Assembly: GCA_964554875.1 (NCBI GenBank)
Contig: CAZKQJ010000006.1
Span: 71,920 to 135,919 of the forward strand
Origin: Marispirochaeta sp964554875
Lineage (GTDB): Bacteria > Spirochaetota > Spirochaetia > JC444 > Marispirochaetaceae
Direction of reading: 5' to 3'
DNA length: 64,000 bases
A program made the translations under genes and the position numbers. Below are positions 50,276 through 59,980 of this stretch, in pieces. The notes under the pieces were generated by a model. The model was not told the origin of the DNA and did not search any database. It worked only from the letters and a program-made list of their open reading frames with translations. The number at the start of each line of letters is the position of its first letter. The first letter of the stretch is position 1.

Positions 50276-52288
50276 TTATCCGTCAACCGGTTTTTCCTTC
50301 GGAATGCTGAGCAGTTTTGCATTTATCGCCACAATCACTGTGGACAGGGACATCAGTATGGCCCCTACCTCAGGCGACAGGATAATCCCCAGGGGAAAAA
50401 GAATTCCCGCGGCAAGGGGTATGGCCACAACATTATACCCTGTGGCCCATATAAGATTCTGAATCATCTTTCTGTGAGTTGCCCGGCCAAAGAGGATCAG
50501 AGCCGAAACATCCAGGGGATTTGAATTGACCAGGATTATATCCGCCGTGGCCGCCGCCACATCCGTCCCCGATCCGACTGCAATCCCGACCTGGGCCTGG
50601 GCCAGAGCGGGTGAATCATTAACCCCGTCTCCGGTCATGGCAACGTACTCCCCTTTGTCCTGAAGCTCCCGGATCTTCTCCTGCTTCTGGTCCGGCAGGA
50701 CCTGGGCAAAGTATCCGTCAACTCCCAGTTCATCCGCCACTGCGGCAACCGTCTGCTCATTGTCCCCGGTAAGAATCCAGCACTTGATTCCCCGGGACTG
50801 AAGCTGTTGTACGGCCTCCAAGGACTCCGGACGGATAGTGTCCGCAAGGGCAATGGAACCGGTCAGTATCTTGTCCACAAGCAGAAAAACCCGGGTTTCC
50901 GCCCCCCGGTCAGTTCCTCCAGGAACTTCAATCTCCATTTCCAACAGGGCTCCGGGGCTGAGGAGCATCACACTTTTTCCCTCCAGGGTTCCCCGTACCC
51001 CTTTTCCCTTGATGGCTTCAAAATCTTCAAGCTCCGGTATTTTCAGATTCCGCCTTTCGGCCTCATCGACAATCCCCTTTCCGATGGGATGTTCCGAGTG
51101 TCCTTCAAGGCCCGCAGCAATGGAAACGACCCGGTCTTCGTCATAGCCTTCGGCGAAGGTGCTTAGCTCACTCACTTCAAAGTTTCCCTTTGTAAGGGTC
51201 CCGGTTTTATCAAAAACAACGGTGGTAATCCTGCGGGCATTTTCAAAGGCTGTCCGGTTGCGGATAAGCAGTCCGTTCTGCGCCGACTTCGAGGTAGAGA
51301 CCGCGACGACAAGGGGAATGGCCAGCCCCAGGGCATGGGGGCAGGTAATTACCATCACGGTAGCCATCCGGGCGATGGAAAACTGGAGGTCCCGGCCCGC
51401 AATCAGCCAGGCACTGAGGGTGACAATCCCGGCACTGATGGCGATAAGGGTCAGCCAGAAGGCCGCTCTGTCCGAAAGAGCCTGAGTCCTGGATTTGTCG
51501 GCCTGGGCTCTCCGGACCATCTCGATTACCTGGCTCAGATAGGTCTCGTCCCCGGAGTTCTCGACGCTGATCTCCAGAGAACCGTCTCCGTTGACGGAAC
51601 CGCCGATAACCTCATCGCCTTCCCCCTTTTCAACAGGTTTTGACTCCCCCGTCAGCATGGATTCATCCAGATAGCTCTTTCCGCTGGAGACAATCCCGTC
51701 GGAAGGAATCTTTTCTCCCGGTTTAATCAGCAGAATGTCGCCCTTTTCAACCTCTTCCAGGGGAATGTCCTCAACATTTTCTCCTTTTTTCCTGTGAGCT
51801 TCGGAGGGCATCAGCTGAGCCAGCTTCTCCAGAGCCGAAGAAGCACTCAACACCGACGACATCTCGATCCAGTGACCCGCCAGCATAATGGCAATCAGGG
51901 TAGCCAGCTCCCAGTAGAAAGGGGTCCCCTCAAGGCCGAAACTCACTGCCGCACTGTACAGATACGCAACCGAGACGGCCAGACCAATGAGGGTCATCAT
52001 ACCGGGGGTTCTGCTCCTGAGCTCATCTGCAAGCCCCTTCAAAAAAGGCCAGCCGCCGTACAGGAATATGACCGAGGATAGCAGAAAGACCAGATAGTCC
52101 GCCCCGGGAAAGCTGAAGCTGTATCCCAGCCAGCCCTGAATGAACTCCGAGAGTCCCAGAACAGGGACCGACAACACCAGTGTCCAGTAAAAACGCCGCC
52201 GGAAATCCCGGATCATCATTCTGTGGTGATCAGCATGGGAGTGCTCTGTTTTTGCGTTATTGTTATTACCGCTTTTATTTGTGTCCAT
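50276..52288 (-). CDS. copper-translocating P-type ATPase (CopB-type, CPH motif)
   Basis: The 670-residue pump has a His-rich N-terminus (HSHADHH), then LDESMLTGESKPV, the ion-binding motif ITCPHALGLA (CPH, typical of P1B-3 CopB-like ATPases, not CPC), FDKTGTLTKGN with the phosphorylated Asp, EGHSEHPIGKGI with the HP motif, and MTGDGVNDSPALAQAQ. It exports copper or silver across the inner membrane. No CopY/CueR regulator is adjacent. No N-terminal metal-binding CxxC domain is present. Confidence 0.93.
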   Translation of the reverse strand: MDTNKSGNNNNAKTEHSHADHHRMMIRDFRRRFYWTLVLSVPVLGLSEFIQGWLGYSFSFPGADYLVFLLSSVIFLYGGWPFLKGLADELRSRTPGMMTLIGLAVSVAYLYSAAVSFGLEGTPFYWELATLIAIMLAGHWIEMSSVLSASSALEKLAQLMPSEAHRKKGENVEDIPLEEVEKGDILLIKPGEKIPSDGIVSSGKSYLDESMLTGESKPVEKGEGDEVIGGSVNGDGSLEISVENSGDETYLSQVIEMVRRAQADKSRTQALSDRAAFWLTLIAISAGIVTLSAWLIAGRDLQFSIARMATVMVITCPHALGLAIPLVVAVSTSKSAQNGLLIRNRTAFENARRITTVVFDKTGTLTKGNFEVSELSTFAEGYDEDRVVSIAAGLEGHSEHPIGKGIVDEAERRNLKIPELEDFEAIKGKGVRGTLEGKSVMLLSPGALLEMEIEVPGGTDRGAETRVFLLVDKILTGSIALADTIRPESLEAVQQLQSRGIKCWILTGDNEQTVAAVADELGVDGYFAQVLPDQKQEKIRELQDKGEYVAMTGDGVNDSPALAQAQVGIAVGSGTDVAAATADIILVNSNPLDVSALILFGRATHRKMIQNLIWATGYNVVAIPLAAGILFPLGIILSPEVGAILMSLSTVIVAINAKLLSIPKEKPVDG

Positions 52289-52424
52289 TTTTATAAGGTA
52301 CTAACTGAACAGGAAGAGTTAAAGTTTGCTCTGTCCGAAGCGGAGATGGTAAAAAATTTTCCGGTAGATAAACCTTATCCCCTCCTATATACTGATATCA
52401 GCTGAATTACACGGAGACAGGACT

Positions 52425-53996
52425 ATGCTGACAACCCAGGAAGAGGCTCTTGCGCAACTGGTCCGGACCAGCATGCTGATGTCCGAGGAGTTCCAGTTCC
52501 GACCCCTGATCTCTCGCCTGGTGGAACAGGCCCAGGACGTTACCCAGTCCGACCTGTCCGCCTTCTATATTTATGAGGACCCCGCAAACGGAAAAAGCAG
52601 ACTGCGTCTCGGCTATAAGCGGGGACGCTACGAAATTCCCAAATCCTTAAGCGCCGGCAATGAGATCGTCGACTTTATAGGAGACTGCGGTGAGGCTGTA
52701 GTGCTTCTGGAACGAAAACCGAGCCCCTTCCTCGGAGTCCTTCTCCACGATGAAATGAAAAGCGGGATTGCCATTCCCATAAAAACGGCCAGGGAACGAA
52801 TAGGTATTCTCTTTATCAACTCCCGAAGCGCCGATTTTTACGGACGTATCCGCTTTGCCTTTGTCGAGTCCTTTACCCGACTTGCAGGCGGCATGCTTCA
52901 CAACGCCCGGCTGCTTCAGGAGACCCGGGAGTATCTGCAGCGTATCGAGGAGATGGAACGCTATCAGGAGAATATCTTTTCTTCCATGACGAACCTGCTG
53001 ATTACCACGGACGAATCCGGGGCGATCCACTACTTCAACCAGGCCGCGGCGGAACGGATGAATCTTTCCCGGGACGATGTTGGACGCCATATCGGTGATT
53101 TTTTCCACAAACGGATCGGCAAGAAGATCATCAATGCCCTGGAAAAAACCCAGGAGTCCGGCGACGAGGTCCTCGGAATCGAGGGAATCTACAAGGGCAG
53201 CGACAGGGAAATCGACTTTTCCCTGAACCTCTCGCCGTTAAAGGGTAAACGGGGACGGCATGAAGGTCTGACCCTGCTGTTCACCGACCAGAGCAGGGAA
53301 CGGGAGCTGAAAGAGAGCATGGAGGTCGCCAAGGAGGAGCGGCGGGTAATCAAGGATATGTTTGCCCGCTACATGTCCAACGACCTGGTCCAGCAGCTGA
53401 TGGATACTCCCGACCTTATCAAACCCGGGGGAGCCCAGAAGCGGGCCACCCTTTTCTTCGCCGACATCGTGGGTTACACCGCCTTTTCCGAAGGCAAGGA
53501 GCCTGCCTATATTATTGAATTGCTGAACGGATTCTTCTCCGAAGCCGTAGAGGTCGTCCTGAAAAATCGGGGATACATTGACAAGTTTATCGGTGACTGT
53601 ATTATGGCCGCCTGGGGAGTACCCCTCTCTTCGGAGGAAGAGGATGCACAAAACGCAGTGGCTACGGCAGTGGAGCTGCAGCAGATGGTCAAAAACAGGA
53701 AGCGGCGCTTTTTTACCGGAGACGCGAAGGACCTGCGGCTTGCCATCGGCATGAACACAGGGCCTCTTGTTGCGGGGAACCTCGGCAGCAGCCAGCGGAT
53801 GGACTATACCGTTATCGGGGATACCGTTAACCTGGCGGCCCGGCTGGAGGGAGTCGCCGGAGCAGACGAGATAATAATTACCCAGGAAACCCTTGAGCTG
53901 ATCGATGGAAAGTTTAAAGTCGAGAAGCGGGAGCCCGTCAGGGTAAAGGGAAAAGTACAACCTATCCAGATATACAATGTGATTGATTTTCGCTGA
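52425..53996 (+). CDS. adenylate/guanylate cyclase with GAF and PAS domains
   Basis: The 523-residue cytoplasmic protein has a GAF domain (about 20-160), a PAS domain (about 180-290, NLLITTDESGAIHYFNQAAAERMNLSRDDVGRHIGDFF) and a C-terminal class III cyclase domain (about 345-520) with LFFADIVGYTAFSEG (first metal Asp), FIGDCIMAAWGVP (second Asp) and YTVIGDTVNLAARLEG. These enzymes make cAMP or cGMP in response to a ligand. ACGGAGACAGG lies before the ATG. It is followed by a HEAT-repeat gene after 42 nt, perhaps co-transcribed. Confidence 0.9.
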   Translation: MLTTQEEALAQLVRTSMLMSEEFQFRPLISRLVEQAQDVTQSDLSAFYIYEDPANGKSRLRLGYKRGRYEIPKSLSAGNEIVDFIGDCGEAVVLLERKPSPFLGVLLHDEMKSGIAIPIKTARERIGILFINSRSADFYGRIRFAFVESFTRLAGGMLHNARLLQETREYLQRIEEMERYQENIFSSMTNLLITTDESGAIHYFNQAAAERMNLSRDDVGRHIGDFFHKRIGKKIINALEKTQESGDEVLGIEGIYKGSDREIDFSLNLSPLKGKRGRHEGLTLLFTDQSRERELKESMEVAKEERRVIKDMFARYMSNDLVQQLMDTPDLIKPGGAQKRATLFFADIVGYTAFSEGKEPAYIIELLNGFFSEAVEVVLKNRGYIDKFIGDCIMAAWGVPLSSEEEDAQNAVATAVELQQMVKNRKRRFFTGDAKDLRLAIGMNTGPLVAGNLGSSQRMDYTVIGDTVNLAARLEGVAGADEIIITQETLELIDGKFKVEKREPVRVKGKVQPIQIYNVIDFR

Positions 53997-54038
53997 TGCT
54001 GAAGCTTCAGTATCAATGTTGACACTAGGGGGATATAC

Positions 54039-56627
54039 ATGAATATAACAGGACTCCTTGGCTCGCTGCCACTATGGATCTATATCATCGATGCTGTTCT
54101 TGTTACAGGAATACTCGCTGCTCTGATCTGGAGCTTTATCAGCCGTTCAATCTTCAAAAAAAGGCTGGAAAAGGCCGCCGTCGACAAGGAGGCTGCCGAA
54201 CACCTGATCCTGGAGAAATACGACTCCAGGACCCTCATCAGACGTTCCCGGATGATCGAAGCCGGAGCGGACAAGTACGGGGACAGCCTGCTGAGAAATC
54301 TCGAAATCAGCAAAATATGGATAGATCTTGTCCGGCGCAGAAAGCGGGTATCCGACATCCGGCGGGTACTCAAGTTTATCCCGGAAGAAGGACTTTTCTA
54401 CGTGTTTCTGGCGGTTCTCGACAAACCCAGGAAAACCCGATACCTCACGGACTGGCTGAAGGAGAGCGGCGATCTTCTTGCCATGCGGCGCATTGCCCTC
54501 TCGGGAAAGGGTGAGGATTTCGACGGCCAAAAGGCACTGGAAATCTTCGCAGAGTACATTCCCCACATACGGGAGATGACCGGAGATCCCGAGTGGGCTT
54601 CAAGATATTTCGCGGCAAAGATCCTTCTGCACCATGATGACGACCGTTCACAGCGGGCCGTCTGGGATTGCCTCCATGACAGTCATGCCCTTGTACGGAG
54701 GACTGTAGCCACCGAATTAAAGACCGACAAGGACGACGAATTCTTCGAGGCTCTGAAAGGCCTGTTTACCGAAGACCCGGTATTCGAGGTTCGCCGGGCA
54801 GCCAAGGAGAGGATCAATCTCGACTTTGCGGACAAGGAAGTTCTGGATGTCAGGAAACTCAACGAAGTACAGGCCTTTCATGTCCTGGATTTGATGAATC
54901 CGGAATTCGCCCAGGACGAAAACACCGCTCTCTCCTTTCTTGACCACGATAATAACGAACTGCGCCTGAGCGCGGCCTTCTTCCTGGATCGCCTCGGCAC
55001 CCTGGACCGTCTTTTCCAGCAGGTTGAACTGGGAGACCGGGAACTGCTGGACCGTAATCACAAACTTCTGACAAAGGCCGCGGAGGTCGGTATTACCGGA
55101 TTTCTCAAGGCCGTCTCCTCCGGCAGCAACCCGGCGAGCCTGCTTATAGCCGCTCAGCTGCTTCAGAAAACCGGGTCCAGAGAGCTGATCAACAACCTTG
55201 CAAAGGCAGTATTTTCCCTCAGCGATGAAGAAAAGAGCCATTCCGATAAAAAGAGACTCTACGATGAAACCTTGAAAGCAATAAAGCTGCGCGGAACCTG
55301 TGATGCGGTCCAGCTGATATGCCGGGAGCTGGAAAAGCAGTCCCACAAGGCGGCTTTCCTGGATCGGATTCTCCCTGCCCTGCCGGAGAGCGGCGACTTT
55401 CTGATCGCCCCCCTGCTTGTCAGGCTGCTGAAGGACCCCGAGGTACCGCACCGGGATCTCCTGCGTGAAAGCCTGCTCAATTTTAACGAATGTTTTTACC
55501 AGGGAGAGATCATCGCTATCCTGAAAGCGGAGCGGGAAGAATACCCCCACCTGGTGCGTATCGACGCCCTGAAACTCCTGGCCCAACTCAAGAAACCCTA
55601 CTGCCTGCAGCATGTCCTGGAAAACCTGGCCATCCTTCCCCTGGACGAAGCCCGGTACTTTACCTCCATCCTTGCCAATTTCAGCGGGAACCTTTTCAAC
55701 AAACGGGTTGAAGGTATCCTGGAAAGCGATGACGCCCATGTGCGGGCATCCCTTATCGCAGCCCTGCCGGCTACCGGAATCAAGGATTTTGTCGCCCCCA
55801 TCCGCAAGGCCCTCAAGGATGCCGACCCGGAGGTTCGTATAGCAGCGGTCTGGGCACTCCACGACTACCAGGAACAGCGGGCTTTGAACAGTACCGTGGA
55901 GATGCTGCGTGACCCGGTGGAACGGGTCCGGGTTCAGGTTGCCAGGGCCCTCGGTTCCCACGGCAGCGAAGGGGTTCTGGACCGCCTCAAGGAACTCCTG
56001 TTCGACGAAAACGAGGTATCCACCGTCAAGAAGGCCGCCATAACCGGACTCAGCTTCTCGGAAACCCGGGGCAGCGTCGATGTACTGGTGGAAAAACTGA
56101 GGGACATGACAGGAGAACTGAAGGACGAGGTCATACAGGCCCTGGCGGAAAAGCATGATTCCCGCAGCCTTACCCGCATGATAGAGGTTTTCAAGGACGC
56201 GGAGCCGAAAATCAGGGAAGCCATGAGCGAGGCTTTCAAGCGAATGCGCAGAAGGGGTGAGGAATCCCTGGTAAGCCTGCTGGACGAAGACATCCCTTCC
56301 CTGCTGCCCCTTATCTACGACATTCTGGAAGATACCGGATGGGTGGAAAGCATAATCCGGCGGCTGGCCAAACGGGATCCGAAGGAACGCCGCGAAGCTG
56401 CCGCCCTGCTGGCCCGCATAGGGACCAGAGCGGCCTTCCGGGGCATCGTTCTCGCAGCCAGGGACCCCGACGAGGATGTCCGGGTCGAGGTGACCAAGGC
56501 CCTGGAGTTTCTGAACACCCCTGAGGGTGCGGATATACTCTCCGATCTGGAGAATGATCCCGACAAGCGGGTACGCAAGTACACCCTGTGGGCTCTTGAA
56601 AGGATTAAAGCCAGGAATCTGGATTAG
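54039..56627 (+). CDS. HEAT-repeat protein with N-terminal membrane anchor
   Basis: The 862-residue protein has a transmembrane helix at about 10-35 (LWIYIIDAVLVTGILAALIWSFI), then a long helical region with HEAT repeats, clearest near 560-740 and at the C-terminus (DAHVRASLIAALPATGIKDFVAPIRKALKDADPEVRIAAVWALHDY, AARDPDEDVRVEVTKALEFLNT). HEAT repeats make elongated binding scaffolds; the partner is unknown. A strong GGGGG precedes the ATG. It follows a cyclase gene. Its stop overlaps the convergent DsrE-family gene by 4 nt. Confidence 0.88.
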   Translation: MNITGLLGSLPLWIYIIDAVLVTGILAALIWSFISRSIFKKRLEKAAVDKEAAEHLILEKYDSRTLIRRSRMIEAGADKYGDSLLRNLEISKIWIDLVRRRKRVSDIRRVLKFIPEEGLFYVFLAVLDKPRKTRYLTDWLKESGDLLAMRRIALSGKGEDFDGQKALEIFAEYIPHIREMTGDPEWASRYFAAKILLHHDDDRSQRAVWDCLHDSHALVRRTVATELKTDKDDEFFEALKGLFTEDPVFEVRRAAKERINLDFADKEVLDVRKLNEVQAFHVLDLMNPEFAQDENTALSFLDHDNNELRLSAAFFLDRLGTLDRLFQQVELGDRELLDRNHKLLTKAAEVGITGFLKAVSSGSNPASLLIAAQLLQKTGSRELINNLAKAVFSLSDEEKSHSDKKRLYDETLKAIKLRGTCDAVQLICRELEKQSHKAAFLDRILPALPESGDFLIAPLLVRLLKDPEVPHRDLLRESLLNFNECFYQGEIIAILKAEREEYPHLVRIDALKLLAQLKKPYCLQHVLENLAILPLDEARYFTSILANFSGNLFNKRVEGILESDDAHVRASLIAALPATGIKDFVAPIRKALKDADPEVRIAAVWALHDYQEQRALNSTVEMLRDPVERVRVQVARALGSHGSEGVLDRLKELLFDENEVSTVKKAAITGLSFSETRGSVDVLVEKLRDMTGELKDEVIQALAEKHDSRSLTRMIEVFKDAEPKIREAMSEAFKRMRRRGEESLVSLLDEDIPSLLPLIYDILEDTGWVESIIRRLAKRDPKERREAAALLARIGTRAAFRGIVLAARDPDEDVRVEVTKALEFLNTPEGADILSDLENDPDKRVRKYTLWALERIKARNLD

Positions 56628-56968
56628 AAGGTAATTACCGTATACCCCTGATCGGTATAGGCGCTCATGGAGGGATGTCCCTTCATGTCGCCCCCCAGGG
56701 GCAGCCCCTGGGCCTCTGCCTCCTTGGTTACTCCCAGTTTGGCCGAACAGGCTTTGCAGACCACATCGATCATTCCGGAACTCTTCAGGTTCTCCCACAG
56801 GGGAGCAAAGGCCGCACCCGGTTCCGTCATGGCCCTGGGAATTGTGACGGCGCTGCCTTCCAGAACCACTTTTACCTCATGACCTTTTTCCCGCATATCA
56901 AAGGCATTGAGCATTACATGAACAAAACAGATCGGGTCCCCGTTAAAAGCGAATAATACATATTTCAT
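56624..56968 (-). CDS. DsrE-family protein
   Basis: The 114-residue cytoplasmic protein fits the DsrE/DsrF-like fold: MKYVLFAFNGDPICFVHVMLNAFDMREKGHEVKVVLEGSAVT and MIDVVCKACSAKLGVTKEAEAQGLPL with two Cys residues near 70-75, where sulfur carriers of this family have their active Cys. A role in sulfur relay is possible but unproven. GGAG precedes the ATG. It is divergent from the TRAP operon across 146 bp. Confidence 0.8.
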   Translation of the reverse strand: MKYVLFAFNGDPICFVHVMLNAFDMREKGHEVKVVLEGSAVTIPRAMTEPGAAFAPLWENLKSSGMIDVVCKACSAKLGVTKEAEAQGLPLGGDMKGHPSMSAYTDQGYTVITF

Positions 56969-57114
56969 GGTCCCATTCTCCTCCGGAAGTGCAGCAATAT
57001 TTTCTTCTCATGATAAAGAAAGAACAAAAAGAAATAAACCATAGATATGTACAATTTGTTTACTGGCCTTCCTGGGCATGAGAGCATGGATTCAATCAAT
57101 CCAAGGAGGCTTGT
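56969..57114. promoter_or_regulatory. intergenic control region of the TRAP-malic enzyme operon
   Basis: The stretch 57000-57060 is strongly AT-rich. A -10-like TACAAT (57050-57055) is present but I see no matching -35, as expected for an activator-dependent promoter. CitB/DcuR-type regulators bind AT-rich sites, and one is encoded convergently at the end of the operon. AAGGAGG lies just before the dctP start. Confidence 0.4.
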
Positions 57115-58131
57115 ATGAAAATCTTTGCACGATCAGGTATTATCGCTCTTCTACTGTTCGGACTTGTCTTTTCGCTGGCAGCGGAAGGAAAACAGGAATC
57201 CGGCAACGCTTCGGGAGAAATTACCGAAGAAATCGTAATCAAACTGGGCCACATCGCCGATCCTTCCCATCCCTATGCAATGGGCGCCGATGAGTTCGCC
57301 CGGTTGGTAGCGGAAAAATCCGGGGGAATGATCGAGGTCAAGGTATTTCCTTCTTCCCAGCTGGGGGGACAAAAGGAACTGATTGAAGGAATAACCTATG
57401 GTTCCATCGACATGGCACTGGTGGGAACCGCTGTTCTGGGCCAGTTTCAACCGCAGATATCCCTCTTTGATATGCCTTTTCTCTTCAGGGACCGGGACCA
57501 TGCCTACAAGTCCCTCGATACCGTTGGGATGAAACTGGGAGAAGAGCTCGAAAAAAACGGAATCAAGTTGTTGGGCTACATGGAAAACGGCATCCGCCAC
57601 CTGACCAACGACCGTCGCGAGGTTACCTCCCCCGCCGACATGAAGGGTCTCAAAATCCGGGTCATGACCAACAAGATCTACATCGCCATGATGAAATCCC
57701 TCGGGGCGTCCCCGACTCCCATGGCCTTCGGCGAGCTCTATTCCGCCATGCAGCAGGGCGTTGTTGACGGTCAGGAAAACCCGAGCGCCCATATCTGGAC
57801 AAGTCGTTTCTTTGAAGTTCAGCAGTACGCCTCAAAAACTGCCCATGCCTACGCCCCGGAACCTGTCCTGATCTCCATGGCTACCTGGAAGAAGCTTCCC
57901 GTAGATGCTCAGGATATTATCGTTGAATCCGCAAAAGAAGCCATTGCCTGGCAGCGCCAGCTTTCTACCGACCAGGACAACGAATTCTGGGACAAGATCA
58001 TCGCCACCGGCAAGATGAAGGTAAGTGAAGTAGACCGGCAACCCTTTGTAGATGCAACGAACCCGGTGTACGCCGAGTTTGGCAAAATGGTAGGACAGGC
58101 CAACATCGATGCCGTCCAGGCAATAAAATAG
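57115..58131 (+). CDS. dctP: TRAP transporter solute-binding protein (DctP)
   Basis: The 338-residue protein has a signal peptide ending in SLAAEG without a lipobox and DctP features: EIVIKLGHIADPSHPYAMGADEFARLVAEKSGGMIEVKVFPSSQLGGQKELIEG, GYMENGIRHLTNDRREVTSPADMKGLKIRVMTNKIY with the ligand-clamping Arg, and SAMQQGVVDGQENPSAHI. It binds C4-dicarboxylates or similar acids; malate is favoured by the operon. AAGGAGG lies before the ATG. A hairpin follows. Confidence 0.93.
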   Translation: MKIFARSGIIALLLFGLVFSLAAEGKQESGNASGEITEEIVIKLGHIADPSHPYAMGADEFARLVAEKSGGMIEVKVFPSSQLGGQKELIEGITYGSIDMALVGTAVLGQFQPQISLFDMPFLFRDRDHAYKSLDTVGMKLGEELEKNGIKLLGYMENGIRHLTNDRREVTSPADMKGLKIRVMTNKIYIAMMKSLGASPTPMAFGELYSAMQQGVVDGQENPSAHIWTSRFFEVQQYASKTAHAYAPEPVLISMATWKKLPVDAQDIIVESAKEAIAWQRQLSTDQDNEFWDKIIATGKMKVSEVDRQPFVDATNPVYAEFGKMVGQANIDAVQAIK

Positions 58132-58148
58132 GAATACGCCCTCACTCT

Positions 58149-58182
58149 TCCCGGGACTGATAAAAGGTCCCGGGACCTTTTA
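58149..58182 (+). other. palindromic hairpin between dctP and dctQ
   Basis: TCCCGGGAC (58149-58157) pairs with GTCCCGGGA (58167-58175) over 9 bp. The same right arm is also the centre of a perfect 22-bp palindrome, 58161-58182, whose core is AAAGGTCCCGGGACCTTT. It lies 11 nt before dctQ. It could reduce read-through or stabilise dctP mRNA. Confidence 0.6.
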
Positions 58183-58193
58183 CAGGAAAAACA

Positions 58194-58685
58194 ATGGAAA
58201 GATTATTCTTCGCCCTGAGAAAACTGTTATATTTCATCTCCATAGCCGCCATTGCCCTGATGCTGGTAATCATTTTTTTCCAGGTCATATCCCGCTACAT
58301 CTTCGGCTACACCTTCGACTGGTCTGAAGAACTGTCGAGGTTTCTCTTTGTCTGGGTTGTCTTTATCGGGTCCGCCCTGATTATCGGGGACAAAGGACAT
58401 ATGGCAGTTCAGCTTCTTCCGGACATGCTATCCGGGAAACTGAGCGGATTTTATTTACAAATCTTCATAAAACTCGCGAGTCTCGTATTCATTCTTCTGC
58501 TTATTGTACAGGGATCAAAAATGACCAGAACCATGATGTTCCAGACCGCACCGGCACTCAACCTGCCCATGGGAATCGTCTATGCAATTATTCCCGTCAG
58601 CGGGGTGCTGATGCTGCTCTATCTGATCAGGGATTCACTGGTCCTGTTTGCAGAAAACAGGAATGCCCGCGGAAAGGAGGCCTGA
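58194..58685 (+). CDS. dctQ: TRAP transporter small permease subunit (DctQ)
   Basis: The 163-residue protein has four helices and DctQ motifs: QVISRYIFGYTFDWSEELSRFLFVWVVFIGSALIIGDKGHMAVQLLPDM and LPMGIVYAIIPVSGVLMLLYLIRDS. It is an inner-membrane protein. It is followed by dctM after 2 nt. Confidence 0.92.
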   Translation: MERLFFALRKLLYFISIAAIALMLVIIFFQVISRYIFGYTFDWSEELSRFLFVWVVFIGSALIIGDKGHMAVQLLPDMLSGKLSGFYLQIFIKLASLVFILLLIVQGSKMTRTMMFQTAPALNLPMGIVYAIIPVSGVLMLLYLIRDSLVLFAENRNARGKEA

Positions 58686-58687
58686 TA

Positions 58688-59968
58688 ATGGAGGCTTTAT
58701 TACTCGGATCGTTTCTCGTTCTGACCTTCCTGGGGGTACCCGTTGCCTTCTCCCTGGCCCTGTCGGCGGCGATAGTCCTGGTCGGCTTTCTTGACCTTCC
58801 CCTGGTCCTGATTCCACAGCAGATGTACGGTGGAATCGACTCCTTCTCATTTATGGCGGTGCCCTTTTTCATGCTCGCCGGGGCATTCATGTCCGCCGGA
58901 GGGGTGACCAAGCGTCTGGTCAACTTTGCGTCTGCCCTGGTAGGGTGGCTGACCGGAGGGCTGGCCCAGGTCGTAGCTGTGGCCGGCATGTTCTTCGCCG
59001 CCATATCCGGCTCTTCCGCGGCGACCACCGCCGCCATCGGATCCACCATGGTGGATGAGATGGAAAAGAAGGGCTACGACCGCGAATGGGCAACCGGTGT
59101 CGTCGCCGCAGGCGGTACCGTCGGCATCGTCATTCCCCCCTCCATCACCCTTGTTGTATACGGGGTAATTGCAGGAACCTCCATCGGCGATCTTTTTGTC
59201 GGTGGATTTGCCCCGGGGATCCTGATGGGAATAAGCATGTGCCTGATCAGTTTCTTCCTGGCAAAAAAGAAGGGTTTGCAGCCCGAGGGGAAATTCTCCC
59301 CGAAACAGGTGGTCCTCTCCTTCAAGGACTCTTTCTTTGCCCTTATGACTCCGGTCATCATCATCGGTGGAATATACGGCGGGATCTTTACCCCTACTGA
59401 AGCCGCCGCAGTTGCCGCAGTCTACGGAATCATAGTCGGTATGTTTATCTACAAGGAGCTCACGCTGAAGGATTTTCCGAGGATTCTGTTTAACGCAGTT
59501 ATAAGTACCACCCTCATCATGTTCATTGTGGGAGCCGCCAAGATGTTCGGCTGGCTTTTAACAAACATGGAGATCCCCCACCGTCTGGGACATTTTATCG
59601 TCTCCGTCACGGATTCTCCGGTGATATTCCTGATGGCCATGAACGTTCTGCTGCTTATAATCGGAACCCTGGTAAATGCCTCTGCGGCGGTCATCATCCT
59701 TACACCCATCTTCCTGCCTGTAGCTCTGCAACTTGGTATCGACCCCCTTTTCTTCGGGGTTTTGATGGTGGTCAATCTGGCGATCGGCTGTATTACCCCG
59801 CCTGTGGGACTGGATCTCTTTGTCGCCAGCGCCATTACAAAGGTCCCCCTGGAACGGGTCATGCGCGCGGTATTCCCCTACCTGGCAGGACTTCTCGTGT
59901 GCCTGGTTCTTCTTACCATGGTACCGAATATCATTACCTTCCTGCCTGATATATTAAACAGCTTGTAA
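58688..59968 (+). CDS. dctM: TRAP transporter large permease subunit (DctM)
   Basis: The 426-residue protein is DctM: GVPVAFSLALSAAIVL, QQMYGGIDSFSFMAVPFFMLAGAFMSAGGVTKRLVNFASALVGWLTGGLAQVVAVAGMFFAAISGSSAATTAAIGSTMVDEMEKKGYD, PPSITLVVYGVIAGTSIGDLFVGGFAPG, and FTPTEAAAVAAVYGIIVG. It is the transport channel, coupled to Na+. AAAGGAGG lies just before the ATG. Confidence 0.95.
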   Translation: MEALLLGSFLVLTFLGVPVAFSLALSAAIVLVGFLDLPLVLIPQQMYGGIDSFSFMAVPFFMLAGAFMSAGGVTKRLVNFASALVGWLTGGLAQVVAVAGMFFAAISGSSAATTAAIGSTMVDEMEKKGYDREWATGVVAAGGTVGIVIPPSITLVVYGVIAGTSIGDLFVGGFAPGILMGISMCLISFFLAKKKGLQPEGKFSPKQVVLSFKDSFFALMTPVIIIGGIYGGIFTPTEAAAVAAVYGIIVGMFIYKELTLKDFPRILFNAVISTTLIMFIVGAAKMFGWLLTNMEIPHRLGHFIVSVTDSPVIFLMAMNVLLLIIGTLVNASAAVIILTPIFLPVALQLGIDPLFFGVLMVVNLAIGCITPPVGLDLFVASAITKVPLERVMRAVFPYLAGLLVCLVLLTMVPNIITFLPDILNSL

Positions 59969-59980
59969 AAGGACAAACAG

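Noticed and set aside
52223..52405. Short open frame starting with a hydrophobic stretch between the copper ATPase and cyclase
   Set aside because: It overlaps the ATPase N-terminus antisense and has no ribosome-binding site; I see no support for a real peptide.
54717..56798. Long antisense open frame within the HEAT-repeat gene
   Set aside because: No motifs and a Gln/Gly-rich composition typical of antisense to this coding frame; the sense strand encodes clear HEAT repeats.
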